Shown here: positions 44,076 to 52,328 of the stretch, in pieces
Layout of the letters: each line of letters begins with the position of its first letter
Numbering within the stretch: position 1 is the stretch's first letter
Source of the DNA: Methanoregula sp. UBA64
GTDB lineage: Archaea; Halobacteriota; Methanomicrobia; Methanomicrobiales; Methanospirillaceae
Reading direction: 5' to 3'
Assembly (NCBI RefSeq): GCF_002502735.1
Contig: NZ_DAQC01000001.1
Coordinates: 489,229-553,228 of the forward strand
DNA: 64,000 nucleotides
Program-made: the position numbers and the translations under genes
Notes under the pieces: generated by a model
The model's database searches: none
Seen by the model: only the letters and a program-made list of their open reading frames with translations
What the model was told of the DNA's origin: nothing

Positions 44076-44969
44076 TTACTGGTCCCCTCGCAGGGCGTAC
44101 ACAAACGACGATACCGTGCGGAGCTCCCGCCCTTCCTTTGCCCGGTTGAAATAGAGCCCCCGGTACTCCTCCCCGGTTGTGACCCGGAGCCGGGAAAAGC
44201 CCCGCGCCCGGAGAAACTCCCCTGCGCCTTCCTTTGGCATAAAAAACCGGAACGGTTCTCCCCCGCGGGCGGTCTGGCTCCCGAGATCTTCCCCGGTCTC
44301 CCCGGAAGGAGAATCTTCGTTACCGGACCCTGCCGGATAATCAAACAGCACCGCGCTGTTCCTGCCGGAATTATGCACGATAAAGGACAGGACTGCATCG
44401 ACGGTCTGCGGGGTAAGGTACATGATCAGCCCTTCCATCACAAACAGGGTCTTTTTCTCTGTGGAATACCCGGCTTCCGCGAGGCGGGTGCCAAAGTCCT
44501 GCACTTCAAGATCCACCGGCACATAGACGACATCCGGGGGAAGCCGCCCGAAAATTTCTGCGATCTTCTCCTTTTTTACCTGCTGGGTATCGGGACGATC
44601 GAGCTCGAAGACGCGCACGCGGTCCTTGAATTCGGGGATCCGGTACGCCCGGGTATCGTACCCGGCCCCGAGGATCACCAGCTGGGAGAGGCCGGTCTTT
44701 GCCGCAAGCGTGATAACATCGTCGAAATGCCGGGCCCGGGCAGCAACATAACTCCGGAGCCCGGGGAAATGGCGGTCCGCATATTCGGTCAGCCTGTCGA
44801 GGCGGTCGGGATCGGTAAACCGGATCGCATACGGATCGTAGCATACCCGCTGGTCCTCGGGCAGCATCGATTCGGCTGCCCGGAATGCGGCCACATTCTC
44901 CGCGGTCCGGCTGGGCCCGGACCGGGAAGGGGCCTCCGGGGGATCGCGGGGGATATCCTGCTCTTCCAT
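44076..44969 (-). CDS. Class I SAM-dependent methyltransferase (TIGR00027 / LCMT-like)
   Basis: 297 residues. Seen: DPYAIRFTDPDRLDRL, RARHFDDVITLAAKTGLSQL, the SAM-binding LVILGAGYDTRAYRI and ELDRP, then LFVMEGLIMYLTPQTVDAVL. This is the leucine carboxyl methyltransferase-like class that methylates small molecules or carboxyl groups; substrate unknown. Stands alone, 105 bases after the start of the next minus-strand gene's 3' end. Confidence 0.88.
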   Translation of the reverse strand: MEEQDIPRDPPEAPSRSGPSRTAENVAAFRAAESMLPEDQRVCYDPYAIRFTDPDRLDRLTEYADRHFPGLRSYVAARARHFDDVITLAAKTGLSQLVILGAGYDTRAYRIPEFKDRVRVFELDRPDTQQVKKEKIAEIFGRLPPDVVYVPVDLEVQDFGTRLAEAGYSTEKKTLFVMEGLIMYLTPQTVDAVLSFIVHNSGRNSAVLFDYPAGSGNEDSPSGETGEDLGSQTARGGEPFRFFMPKEGAGEFLRARGFSRLRVTTGEEYRGLYFNRAKEGRELRTVSSFVYALRGDQ

Positions 44970-45088
44970 GAGAGAGCAGTTTTTCCCGGGAAGGTAATGA
45001 GGTTTTTTGTTTTACCATTCGCGGGAGGGACAGACCCCCAAAAAACCGGCCGATCGGGCAAAAACGGGGGGCGTTCCCTTTCGGGGTT

Positions 45089-45697
45089 TTATTTCCAGAA
45101 CGTTGTAACAAAGAGCTCCTGCTCGCGGACAAGCGGGGTCAGGAAATACAAAACCGGCGGGACGATGATGGCGGTGACGATAACGTTCCCGATAAACCAG
45201 CCGGCAAATACCGAAAACAGGAGCGGTGCCGGGACAAGCCCGGCCGCACCAAGGGAGAGCGTCCCGCAGACCGCACCGACCAGGTTATTGAGGAGAATCC
45301 CGGATACCAGGAGGATCGCGACATCGCGCCGGCTGGCCAGGGCAACATCCGCGCCGAGCATCCGGAACGCAATGAGCGGGATAAGCACCTGGATGAGATC
45401 GGCAATCGACCAGAAGAGGGCAAATCCCGGGGAGAGCCCGCTTAAGACCCCGGCCCCGATCCAGCAGCCAAAATACGCGGCAATTACCCCGTACATCCCG
45501 AACCAGAGCGTGGTGATGATCATCACCGCTGCAACGATATACAGAAACGAGGTCCCGGGACCGGTTGTAAACGAGAAGACCGCAAACTTTGCCACCAGGG
45601 CATCCAGGCAGATGAGGAGGAAGAGAAGGGCAACGCGCAGGAAGAACGGGACGCCCGCAGCGCCGTTTACGCCGGTATCCGGGATAGTTTCTGCCAT
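45089..45697 (-). CDS. Multi-span membrane protein (MASE1/Mtr-like sensor region)
   Basis: 202 residues with about six membrane helices (FLRVALLFLLICLDALVAKFA, VAAVMIITTLWFGMYGVIAAYFG, AILLVSGILLNNLVGAVCG and others). No signalling domain. The topology resembles integral sensor or QueT/ECF-like transport domains, but I cannot decide. It is divergent from a histidine kinase gene 63 bases away, so the two may share control and perhaps function together. Confidence 0.6.
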   Translation of the reverse strand: MAETIPDTGVNGAAGVPFFLRVALLFLLICLDALVAKFAVFSFTTGPGTSFLYIVAAVMIITTLWFGMYGVIAAYFGCWIGAGVLSGLSPGFALFWSIADLIQVLIPLIAFRMLGADVALASRRDVAILLVSGILLNNLVGAVCGTLSLGAAGLVPAPLLFSVFAGWFIGNVIVTAIIVPPVLYFLTPLVREQELFVTTFWK

Positions 45698-45760
45698 AAT
45701 TTTAGTAATTATAATATCGTTTCAAATCATATATGAGTCCATCTTTTGACGCCTAACGAA

Positions 45761-46726
45761 ATGTCCGAATCGACCAGAATATCTCATGAAACCCCCGGCA
45801 GACTCCGATCCGTGTTTGCCCGTCCACAGATCCAGGCACTGCTTGTCGCAGTAACCCTTCTTGCGGTTCTCCTGCCGTACTGGTGGCTCGCGGTCCTGTG
45901 GTCAAAGGAGAGTATTTCCCGGGAGGATACGCAGTTTGCTTTTGCAACAACGACCTTCCTCCTTGTCATGGTCATTGCGGATATGGCCTTTCTCATCCGC
46001 TACTACCAGGTAAAAAGGAAGCGGGAGATCCTGGAGATGACCCGGGAGCTCAGGGCAAGCGAAGAAGCGCTCCGGCTGACAAACAAGAAGATCAACCTGC
46101 TTTCAAGCATCACCCGGCACGATATCCGCAACCAGCTTACCGCACTCAAGATCTACCTGGAGCTGTCCCGGATTACTCCTGCGGATCCGGAGAAAGCAGC
46201 AGAATATGTAGAAAAGGAAGAGCAGATCGCTCTTGCAATCGAGCGCCAGCTGGAGTTTACCCGCCAGTACGAGAGCCTTGGGGTAAACACCCCGGTCTTC
46301 CAGGATCTCGCTTCCTGCATAGGGGAATCAAAAGCAGGGCTGAACCTCGATGGGATCGCGGTGCAGGTTGCCGGGATCCCCGGCGCAGAGATCTATGCCG
46401 ATCCCCTGCTCAAAAAAGTGTTTTTTAATCTCTTCGACAACTCCCTGCGCCACGGTGGACGGGGGATGAATGCCATTACCATCTCCGCTGCACTCAGCAG
46501 CGGCCGGCTCGTCATCACCTTCGAAGACAACGGGATCGGTATCGAGGCCGGTAAAAAAGAACTGATCTTCGACCGGGAATACGGGCAGAACACCGGCCTT
46601 GGCCTCTTTTTGATCCGTGAGATCCTGGACATCACCCGGATCGCCATTATCGAGAACGGAACACCGGGTTCCGGTGCAAGGTTCGAGATCATGGTGCCGG
46701 CTGGCGCATACCGGGTTACGTCCTGA
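45761..46726 (+). CDS. Membrane sensor histidine kinase
   Basis: About 321 residues: two membrane helices (near 25-50 and 65-85) with a very short outer loop, then a coiled coil, the phospho-acceptor H-box SSITRHDIRNQLTALKIYLEL, and an ATPase domain with N box FNLFDNSLRHGG, G1 FEDNGIGI and G2 NTGLGLFLIREI. Typical of archaeal kinases with almost no sensing domain outside the membrane. The ATG at 45761 is preferred over an upstream TTG. No partner regulator is adjacent. Confidence 0.9.
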   Translation: MSESTRISHETPGRLRSVFARPQIQALLVAVTLLAVLLPYWWLAVLWSKESISREDTQFAFATTTFLLVMVIADMAFLIRYYQVKRKREILEMTRELRASEEALRLTNKKINLLSSITRHDIRNQLTALKIYLELSRITPADPEKAAEYVEKEEQIALAIERQLEFTRQYESLGVNTPVFQDLASCIGESKAGLNLDGIAVQVAGIPGAEIYADPLLKKVFFNLFDNSLRHGGRGMNAITISAALSSGRLVITFEDNGIGIEAGKKELIFDREYGQNTGLGLFLIREILDITRIAIIENGTPGSGARFEIMVPAGAYRVTS

Positions 46727-46920
46727 TCCGCGATCAACAGCCCGGCCGAATGAGCGTTTCCCGCGAGGAAGCGCCCGGGGCCCGAGGGCGGGAATCCCCG
46801 CTCCCCGGATTGCACCAATTTTCCTTGTCCGGGTTCCGGGGTAAAATCGTGGGTTCTTCTTGATGAGGGAGCGTTTTTGCTTCCCGGAACATGCCCCGTA
46901 AGCCTGATTGAAGCAAGGAA
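46727..46920. other. Intergenic DNA with GC hairpins
   Basis: Between the kinase stop and the box upstream of the ABC exporter: CCCGGGGCCCGAGGG and nearby complementary runs could fold; no ORF with a credible start. May hold the kinase terminator. Confidence 0.35.
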
Positions 46921-46950
46921 TTTTTTTCACTCATCAACAGGGTTATAGTC
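46921..46950 (+). promoter_or_regulatory. Promoter box TTTTTTTCACTCATC with TATA-like element
   Basis: Seven T, CACTCATC, seven bases, then TTATAG, about 100 bases before the ABC exporter start. Same arrangement as upstream of the Cys-rich protein (40.5 kb) and the 52-residue peptide (48.9 kb). Confidence 0.55.
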
Positions 46951-47046
46951 GGCCCCCGCATAACCAGAGAAGTATATCACCGGTATCTCCGGGTTACCCC
47001 GGGTCCGGGAAGATTGCAGGATCGGGTGTTTTCTCGGGAGGAAAAT

Positions 47047-48684
47047 ATGCAGGAAGAGCCACGCGCACGGGAAGGGTATAATCGGCTTCTTTGGGAGATC
47101 TGCTCCGCCCGGCCGTTCTCCTACCTCGCCGTCATTATCTTAAATGTCTCCGGCATGCTCTTTGCCATCATCAGCCCCCTTATCATGCGGTCGCTGATCG
47201 ATGACGTGCTGATCGGGAAGAACACCGCCCTGCTCATGCCCCTGCTTGCAGCAATGGCCGGAGTATTCCTCGTCTCCGCCCTCTCAAACTATCTCTCCGC
47301 CCGGGTACGAGGAACGCTCTCAATCGGCCTGTACCGGGAATTCTCGCTCCGGGTGTTTGCCCGGCTCCAGCGGGCAGACTATGCACACGTGCGGAAATTC
47401 AAGACCGGCGACCTGCTGTCACGGATCACCGGGAATGTGACCACGGTTGTCCAGACCGCGATACGGACGATCCCCCAGATCCTGGTAATCATCTTTGGCA
47501 TTGTCCTGCCGTTATTAATCATGATCAGCATGGACGCCGCACTCACCGCAATCGTGATCCTGCCGGCGCTCCTCTTTGTCGTCTCCGCGGCATGGTTCGG
47601 GAAACGGATGAAAGCTGCCCAGAGGCCGGCGCTGGATGCAGAGGCCGGCATCCAGTCGTTCCTTAAGGAAACGCTTCCTTCCCTGCCCCTTATCCGGGTA
47701 TTCGGCATCGAAAAGTGGGCAGATAAAAGATACGATACGGAGTTCGGGCGGTTCTCGGACACCTCTGTCTCGGTCATCCGGCTCTCCTCCCTCTCCGCTG
47801 CCATCACCATGCTCATCTACAGCGTCCCCACCCTCCTGGTCCTGGCACTCGGAAGCATGTCCGTACTTGCGGGGACCATCACGGTAGGGACGCTGACCGC
47901 GTTTGTCGCATACGTCGGCCTCTTTTTGTCTCCCGTTCTCCAGGTCTCGGACCTCTGGAATTCCTATAAGTCGTCCCAGGCCTCGTACGACCGGGTTGCC
48001 GAGGTAATGGAGCTCAAGCCCGATGCCGAAGGCAGCGTTCCCCTGCCACCCGGGGGACCCGTGGAGATCCGGTTCGAGCATGTCAGCTTCTCGTATGACC
48101 GCCGCGTTGTCCTTTCTGATGTCAGCGGCCGGTTTTCTTCCGGGATCAATTACCTGACTGGCGAGAACGGGTCGGGAAAGTCCACGCTCCTGCGCCTTAT
48201 CTGCCGGCTCTATTCCCCGGATTCCGGCAGGATCACGATCAACGGTACCGACCTCGCATCCATAAAAAGGGACGATCTCCGGTCAAACGTCTCAATGGTC
48301 TTTTCCGATTCCCTGATCTTCGATGGTACGATTGCTGATAATATCCTGATCGGGGACCTGTCTGCAACTGGTGACGAGGTTGTTTCGGCTGCAAAAAGAG
48401 CGGGGCTTGACGGGTTTGTCCGGACACTCCAAAAAAAGTACGATACGCCCGTAGGGGAGAACGGACTCAACCTTTCCAGCGGCGAGATGCAGAAGATCGC
48501 CCTCGCCCGTGTCCTCCTGCGGGATTCGCCGGTGATACTCTTTGACGAATTCACCCGGTCCATTGACGAAGAGTCCAAACGGTCCATCTATGAGGTTATC
48601 CAAAAGCTGACCGATAAGACGGTGATCATCGTGACCCATACCCCGGCAGATATAAGGGAGGGCAGCAATGTCGTGCATCTGTGA
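47047..48684 (+). CDS. ABC exporter, fused permease-ATPase
   Basis: About 545 residues. Five or six membrane helices in the first 300, then the ATPase with Walker A (GENGSGKSTLL), Q-loop, ABC signature LSSGEMQKIALAR and Walker B VILFDEFTRSID followed by the H-loop in IIIVTHTPADI. The signature is LSSGE rather than LSGGQ, and the Walker B Glu is in place. Full exporters dimerise. Exporters of this size move lipids, drugs or peptides; there is no C39 peptidase domain. The ATG at 47047 follows GGGAGGA. The shared promoter box hints at co-expression with small peptides. Confidence 0.9.
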   Translation: MQEEPRAREGYNRLLWEICSARPFSYLAVIILNVSGMLFAIISPLIMRSLIDDVLIGKNTALLMPLLAAMAGVFLVSALSNYLSARVRGTLSIGLYREFSLRVFARLQRADYAHVRKFKTGDLLSRITGNVTTVVQTAIRTIPQILVIIFGIVLPLLIMISMDAALTAIVILPALLFVVSAAWFGKRMKAAQRPALDAEAGIQSFLKETLPSLPLIRVFGIEKWADKRYDTEFGRFSDTSVSVIRLSSLSAAITMLIYSVPTLLVLALGSMSVLAGTITVGTLTAFVAYVGLFLSPVLQVSDLWNSYKSSQASYDRVAEVMELKPDAEGSVPLPPGGPVEIRFEHVSFSYDRRVVLSDVSGRFSSGINYLTGENGSGKSTLLRLICRLYSPDSGRITINGTDLASIKRDDLRSNVSMVFSDSLIFDGTIADNILIGDLSATGDEVVSAAKRAGLDGFVRTLQKKYDTPVGENGLNLSSGEMQKIALARVLLRDSPVILFDEFTRSIDEESKRSIYEVIQKLTDKTVIIVTHTPADIREGSNVVHL

Positions 48685-48844
48685 AAAGCGGCATGACCGC
48701 GAACAGGAGACCGGCGGGACAGGTTTCTTTTAAAGGGAGATACCGGCCCGGATACGGGAGAGATTGGCGGATCGGCCACGGGTTTCCCGGAATGTAAGTT
48801 ATAATCCTGCCCGGTGAAACGTCCCGGTAACGCAGCACTTTTTT

Positions 48845-48883
48845 AGTGAAATAATTTTTTCACTCAACGCCAGGTATAACCTG
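48845..48883 (+). promoter_or_regulatory. Promoter box with hairpin ahead of the 52-residue peptide
   Basis: TTTTTTCACTCAACGCCAGG then TATAAC; AGTGAAA (48845-48851) pairs with TTTCACT (48858-48864), so the box can also form a 7-base hairpin. The same box occurs before the ABC exporter and the Cys-rich protein. Confidence 0.5.
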
Positions 48884-48948
48884 TCCTGCGTAAGATATCC
48901 CTCTATCCCATCATACTAGAAGCCCGGGAAAACGGAGTAAACGAGATC

Positions 48949-49107
48949 ATGTGCGAAAAACTCGGAGAATCCATCACTGCACCGATTACCGCAGCGGGAT
49001 CGGGAATGGTAACATCATTTGCCGGAGGAGCAGCCACAAACGTGTTCTGCAACAGGACGGACTGCCCGTCCTATGGAAAATGGTGGTGCCCCTTCACCGG
49101 GTGGTAA
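48949..49107 (+). CDS. 52-residue cysteine/tryptophan-rich peptide
   Basis: Too short for standard gene calls. N-terminal half is Gly/Ala/Ser/Thr-rich (ITAPITAAGSGMVTSFAGG); C-terminal half holds three Cys, three Trp and two Pro (FCNRTDCPSYGKWWCPFTGW). The change after GG looks like a leader-core division as in bacteriocin-like peptides, but that is speculation. It has its own promoter box and a T-rich terminator (49144-49160), and lies between an ABC exporter and a structured RNA with a zinc-ribbon gene. Codon positions look coding-like. Confidence 0.5.
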   Translation: MCEKLGESITAPITAAGSGMVTSFAGGAATNVFCNRTDCPSYGKWWCPFTGW

Positions 49108-49139
49108 CCCCTCGGCAGGATTCCAGAAATAAACGCCCG

Positions 49140-49163
49140 ACTCTTTTGTTTTTCTTTTTTAAG
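49140..49163 (+). terminator. T-rich terminator after the 52-residue peptide
   Basis: CTCTTTTGTTTTTCTTTTTT about 35 bases after the stop codon. Confidence 0.5.
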
Positions 49164-49263
49164 ATGTCTGCACACTACATCATGCCGGACAACAAGGGCA
49201 TATCGTACCCGATACGCCAATGAGTCCGCGTGTCCTTCAGGATCCGCCGTTCCTGTACATCAG

Positions 49264-49271
49264 GTTATATG
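49264..49271 (+). promoter_or_regulatory. TATA-like box for structured RNA B
   Basis: GTTATATG at the position aligned with TATTATA in copy A, about 25 bases before the RNA element; followed by the shared CCGGGACAACC. Confidence 0.45.
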
Positions 49272-49293
49272 CCGGGACAACCCATTCTTATAT

Positions 49294-49388
49294 ACATAAA
49301 CGGTTTTTTCGCATTCTTCTGATCGCACCCGGTCCTTTCGTACCGGATGATTCCTGCGATCCTTGACCCCCCGATAAAACCTTTTTTG
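49294..49388 (+). ncRNA. Structured RNA element, copy B
   Basis: Second copy of the element at 40774. Stems: GGTTTT 49302-49307 with AAAACC 49376-49381; GATCGCA 49321-49327 with TGCGATC 49355-49361 (7 perfect pairs); CCGGT 49329-49333 with ACCGG 49342-49346. Each stem has different bases from copy A but pairs in the same place. Shared unpaired segments ACATAAACGG, TGACCCCC and the ending CCTTTTTTGTA. Located 75 bases before zinc-ribbon gene B. Could be a leader RNA that ends transcription early or a free small RNA. Confidence 0.6.
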
Positions 49389-49462
49389 TACGTAAGGATC
49401 AGGGAAAACCCGGGATGTCGGCACCGACCCCCGGACGGATCAGGATATCAGAAGAGTACACC

Positions 49463-49660
49463 ATGGCAAGCCAATCGTTAAAAACCGTAGTCGCGGGAAC
49501 ACCATCAGGGTATATTATCCGGTGGATCTGTCCTGCCTGTTTTGCAGAAAACACTATCGTCAACCGGTCCCCGGGAGAATTTTTCAAGCCGGCCCGGGAC
49601 GCTACGTGCCGCACCTGCAGGAAGCGTTCGACCATCTCGACACCGGGCTTTCACAAATAA
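49463..49660 (+). CDS. Small zinc-ribbon protein (copy B)
   Basis: 65 residues, same length and layout as the copy at 40943 (CPAC at 23-26, CRTC at 49-52, conserved VVAGTPSGYIIRW and STISTPGFH). Start ATG 49463 chosen because the paralogue begins at the matching residue; the frame upstream is the RNA element region. Followed by a T-rich terminator (49669-49681). Only the first few residues and loop positions differ between copies, suggesting selection on the ribbon. Confidence 0.8.
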   Translation: MASQSLKTVVAGTPSGYIIRWICPACFAENTIVNRSPGEFFKPARDATCRTCRKRSTISTPGFHK

Positions 49661-49782
49661 CCCGACCCTTTTTTTCTCTTTTGTGCACTCTCCGTTCGGC
49701 AACCTGCTTACCCGGAGCCAACCGGCTGCTCTATTACCCGGATTGCTATAATGAATACTTCACGGACAACCTGTCCGCGGGG

Positions 49783-50436
49783 ATGACGATGAAACTTCTT
49801 GCATTCAACGGAAGCCCGAGAAAGAAGGGGAGCACGGCAACACTCCTCCGGCATGCCATGGACGGTGCCGGAGCAGAAGGCGCAGATACGGAAATTATCG
49901 ACCTGTATGATCTCAGGTACCAGGGCTGCACCAGCTGCTTTGCCTGCAAACGGATCGGCGGGAAGAGTTACGGGCACTGTGCGGTACAAGACGATCTTGC
50001 GCCGGTCTTACAAAAGGCAGAGACCGCAGACGCACTTTTGATCGGTTCTCCCATTTACTTCTCGCTTACTTCCGGCATGACCCGGTCGTTTCTCGAACGC
50101 CTCGCGTACCCCTACGCGGTCTACGATAAGCCGCGATCAACCCTGTTCCCAAAGAAGATCCGGACCGGTTTTATCTATACAGCCGGGGCATCGGATGCAA
50201 TGGTAACGGAGATGGGCTATGACAGGAGTGAGAAGGTGACCGAGATGGCCATGGCCCGGATCTTCGGAGCCTGCGAATCGCTCTGGGTCACCGACACGGT
50301 CCTGTTTGACGATTATACCCGATACGAGTCCTCGCTTTTTGATCCCGCGGCAAAGAAAAAACACCGGGAGGAACAATTCCCCATCGATTGTAAAAAGGCA
50401 TACGAGCTCGGGGCCCGGCTGGTCAGAAACGGATAA
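49783..50436 (+). CDS. Flavodoxin-family iron-sulfur flavoprotein
   Basis: About 217 residues. FMN-binding opening LLAFNGSPRKKGSTATLLRH, phosphate/flavin loop IGSPIYFSLTSGMTRSFLER, and a cysteine motif CTSCFAC followed ten residues later by another Cys (CxxCxxC-x10-C), as in iron-sulfur flavoproteins of methanogens. Probably an electron carrier or NAD(P)H/quinone/O2 reductase-type protein. A start two codons downstream is possible. Alone on its strand after the zinc-ribbon gene. Confidence 0.87.
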   Translation: MTMKLLAFNGSPRKKGSTATLLRHAMDGAGAEGADTEIIDLYDLRYQGCTSCFACKRIGGKSYGHCAVQDDLAPVLQKAETADALLIGSPIYFSLTSGMTRSFLERLAYPYAVYDKPRSTLFPKKIRTGFIYTAGASDAMVTEMGYDRSEKVTEMAMARIFGACESLWVTDTVLFDDYTRYESSLFDPAAKKKHREEQFPIDCKKAYELGARLVRNG

Positions 50437-50684
50437 TACCGGGGGCTTTCACCCTCATCCGGCATTCTTTTTGATCTCCATACGGCAGAGTAATCCCCCC
50501 GGTCCTTGAGTGCCGCCCCGGCTTTCCTGCCATAACATCCATTGCCCTGCCGGGATGAGCCTGAGGATCTTTCAGGTACTTCCTGTGAACCTGCCCGGGA
50601 TCTGCTCTGCCGACAGCCTTCCCGTGAGGAAACCATTTCTAGTTTCAGGGCAAAAAAAGGTAAAATTACTATCCCGTGATCATT

Positions 50685-51029
50685 ATGGCTGAAAAAAAAG
50701 GACACTTTGAAAATGGACTCTGGGTCGAAGACCCGGTTGCAGCCCCTTCTGCACCCCAGAAAGAGGATCCCCCGATCGACCTCCGCTTTGCTGCGGCAAC
50801 AAAGTCGGTTATCTCCGCAATGGACGATCTCGCAAAGGTCACCCGCGACCTGGTGGGAACGGACGAGGGACGGAAACATATCGAAAAATCCGTAAAAGAG
50901 ACAACGGATAACGTCAGGAAATCCTTTGACGATATCCTTGCCCGGGCAAAAACGGAAGTGGAGAAGGCCAAATCAGAGATGGAAAAGGAACAGGCAGAAA
51001 AGAAGACCGGCGCCGGGCAGAAGAAGTAA
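50685..51029 (+). CDS. Charged coiled-coil protein
   Basis: 114 residues. Short motif GHFENGLWVEDP at the start, then a long amphipathic helix (from VISAMDDLAKVTRDLVG to the end) rich in Lys and Glu. No membrane segment. Similar small proteins occur in methanogens; function unknown. ATG at 50685 preferred over the upstream GTG. Confidence 0.65.
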   Translation: MAEKKGHFENGLWVEDPVAAPSAPQKEDPPIDLRFAAATKSVISAMDDLAKVTRDLVGTDEGRKHIEKSVKETTDNVRKSFDDILARAKTEVEKAKSEMEKEQAEKKTGAGQKK

Positions 51030-51138
51030 TCCGGCGTGCCGGGGATTCCGGTAACGGATTGTACGGACCGGTAGTCAATTCCCGGCCGACAGTCTTTTTT
51101 TTTAATTTCCCCGCAGGGTGGAAAAAGAGAGAATTTTT

Positions 51139-51468
51139 TTACAGCAGCAGCCCGGCAAGCGCAAGGACCGGCAGTATCGTGACAATTGCCAGATGGGCGC
51201 TGTATCCCGGCGAGGTCTGGAAGCTGTCTTTTAAGGTCGGCATAAGCTGGGTATAGGCCGTGATGGTCACCACGAACTGCAGGATTACTGCCGCATAGAC
51301 CGCCGCGGTCATCCCCGTTACAACCGCCGCGAGTGTTGCGATAAGGGCGAGGATGATCGTAATAAAGTGCGCCATCAGGTGCATCCCCTGCATCCGGAAG
51401 ATAATAAAGCCGGTCGCCATGCTCGAGACAAGGATCGCAAGGCCGATCACAAGATAGGTCGTGTCCAT
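51139..51468 (-). CDS. Small four-helix membrane protein in the sulfur operon
   Basis: 109 residues, almost entirely hydrophobic: about four helices (LVIGLAILVSSMATGFIIFRM, FITIILALIATLAAVVTG, AAVYAAVILQFVVTITAY and LAIVTILPVLALAGLLL). Its start lies 13 bases after the TusA/DsrE gene stop. Function unknown; could anchor or serve transport in the sulfur operon. Confidence 0.7.
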   Translation of the reverse strand: MDTTYLVIGLAILVSSMATGFIIFRMQGMHLMAHFITIILALIATLAAVVTGMTAAVYAAVILQFVVTITAYTQLMPTLKDSFQTSPGYSAHLAIVTILPVLALAGLLL

Positions 51469-51481
51469 GTTCTTTCCTCCT

Positions 51482-52327
51482 CTAAAAGTTCACCACGGCA
51501 TTTCCCGGGTCGCTCAAAAGCTGGATAAAGGTCGCAGCGCCGGCAAGCTTGACACCGGGGACAAGATCCGCTTCGCCAATCCCGCGAAACGATGCCGAAA
51601 GCTCGCAGGCATACACCGTTACACCGGCTTTGATGACCTCGTCCATGAGCTCTGAAAGGACCGGAAATGCCGGGTGTTTGACCGTTGCAGCGTTTCCCTT
51701 CCGGGCAATACCCACGCCGTCCATCAGGAAAAAGATCGTCACCTTCTTTCCCATGGAGAGCGCGACTTTCGAGAAGATGAACGTAGCATAGGCCCGCTCG
51801 GCGTTCCCGATCCCATTGCTCTGGGCTACCACGACCCGGTCTTTTGAGACCATGCCCGCAGCGCCTGCCGCAGGCTCTTTCTTCTCGGCTTTCTCTACCG
51901 TAATGAAGTGCCGGTCGCCTTCTGTACCCTCTCCGACAACCTTCGAACCCGATGCAATGATCGCGGCAGAGACATCGGCAAGAGTGTCGGCGCTCCTGCA
52001 CTTTACCTTCAGCCGGTCGCCCGGGGCAAGGGACGAAAGCTTCTCGCCTACGATCATGACCGGGCCGGGACAGGTCTCTCCCGTGACATCGATCTCTTCT
52101 GTGGTTGTTTCCGAAGGTACCATGCGGACCTCTACCTCCTTCTCGTGCGGTGTAATCTCAGTTTTGTACCCGTACTTCCGGGCCACGGCCTCCATGCCGG
52201 CTTCGGCACCGGGGCTTACGATAAACCGGACTTCTTCGCCGGGAGTCTCCAGGTCCTTTATCACATTGGTTGCAAGGAACCCTGCGTTTGGGGCCCGGAT
52301 TCCCCGGGCCTTGATGGTCTTTACCAT
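51482..52327 (-). CDS. TusA-DsrE fusion, sulfur-carrier protein
   Basis: 281 residues. Residues about 1-75 resemble a TusA fold with the Cys replaced (IRAPNAGFLA). A second TusA domain follows near 78-145 with the active Cys in VTGETCPGPVMIV. The last about 120 residues form a DsrE domain (VVVAQSNGIGNAERAYATF, VTIFFLMDGVGIARKG). Such proteins hand persulfide sulfur between partners. One base separates it from the DUF169 gene upstream, so they are co-transcribed. A role in sulfur relay is inferred. Confidence 0.85.
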   Translation of the reverse strand: MVKTIKARGIRAPNAGFLATNVIKDLETPGEEVRFIVSPGAEAGMEAVARKYGYKTEITPHEKEVEVRMVPSETTTEEIDVTGETCPGPVMIVGEKLSSLAPGDRLKVKCRSADTLADVSAAIIASGSKVVGEGTEGDRHFITVEKAEKKEPAAGAAGMVSKDRVVVAQSNGIGNAERAYATFIFSKVALSMGKKVTIFFLMDGVGIARKGNAATVKHPAFPVLSELMDEVIKAGVTVYACELSASFRGIGEADLVPGVKLAGAATFIQLLSDPGNAVVNF

Positions 52328-52328
52328 G

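Noticed and set aside
43821..45749. 642-codon plus-strand open frame
   Set aside because: It runs antisense to the methyltransferase and the membrane protein, both of which have clear domain motifs; its own translation is Pro/Gly/Arg-rich without recognisable domains. A shadow of GC-rich DNA.
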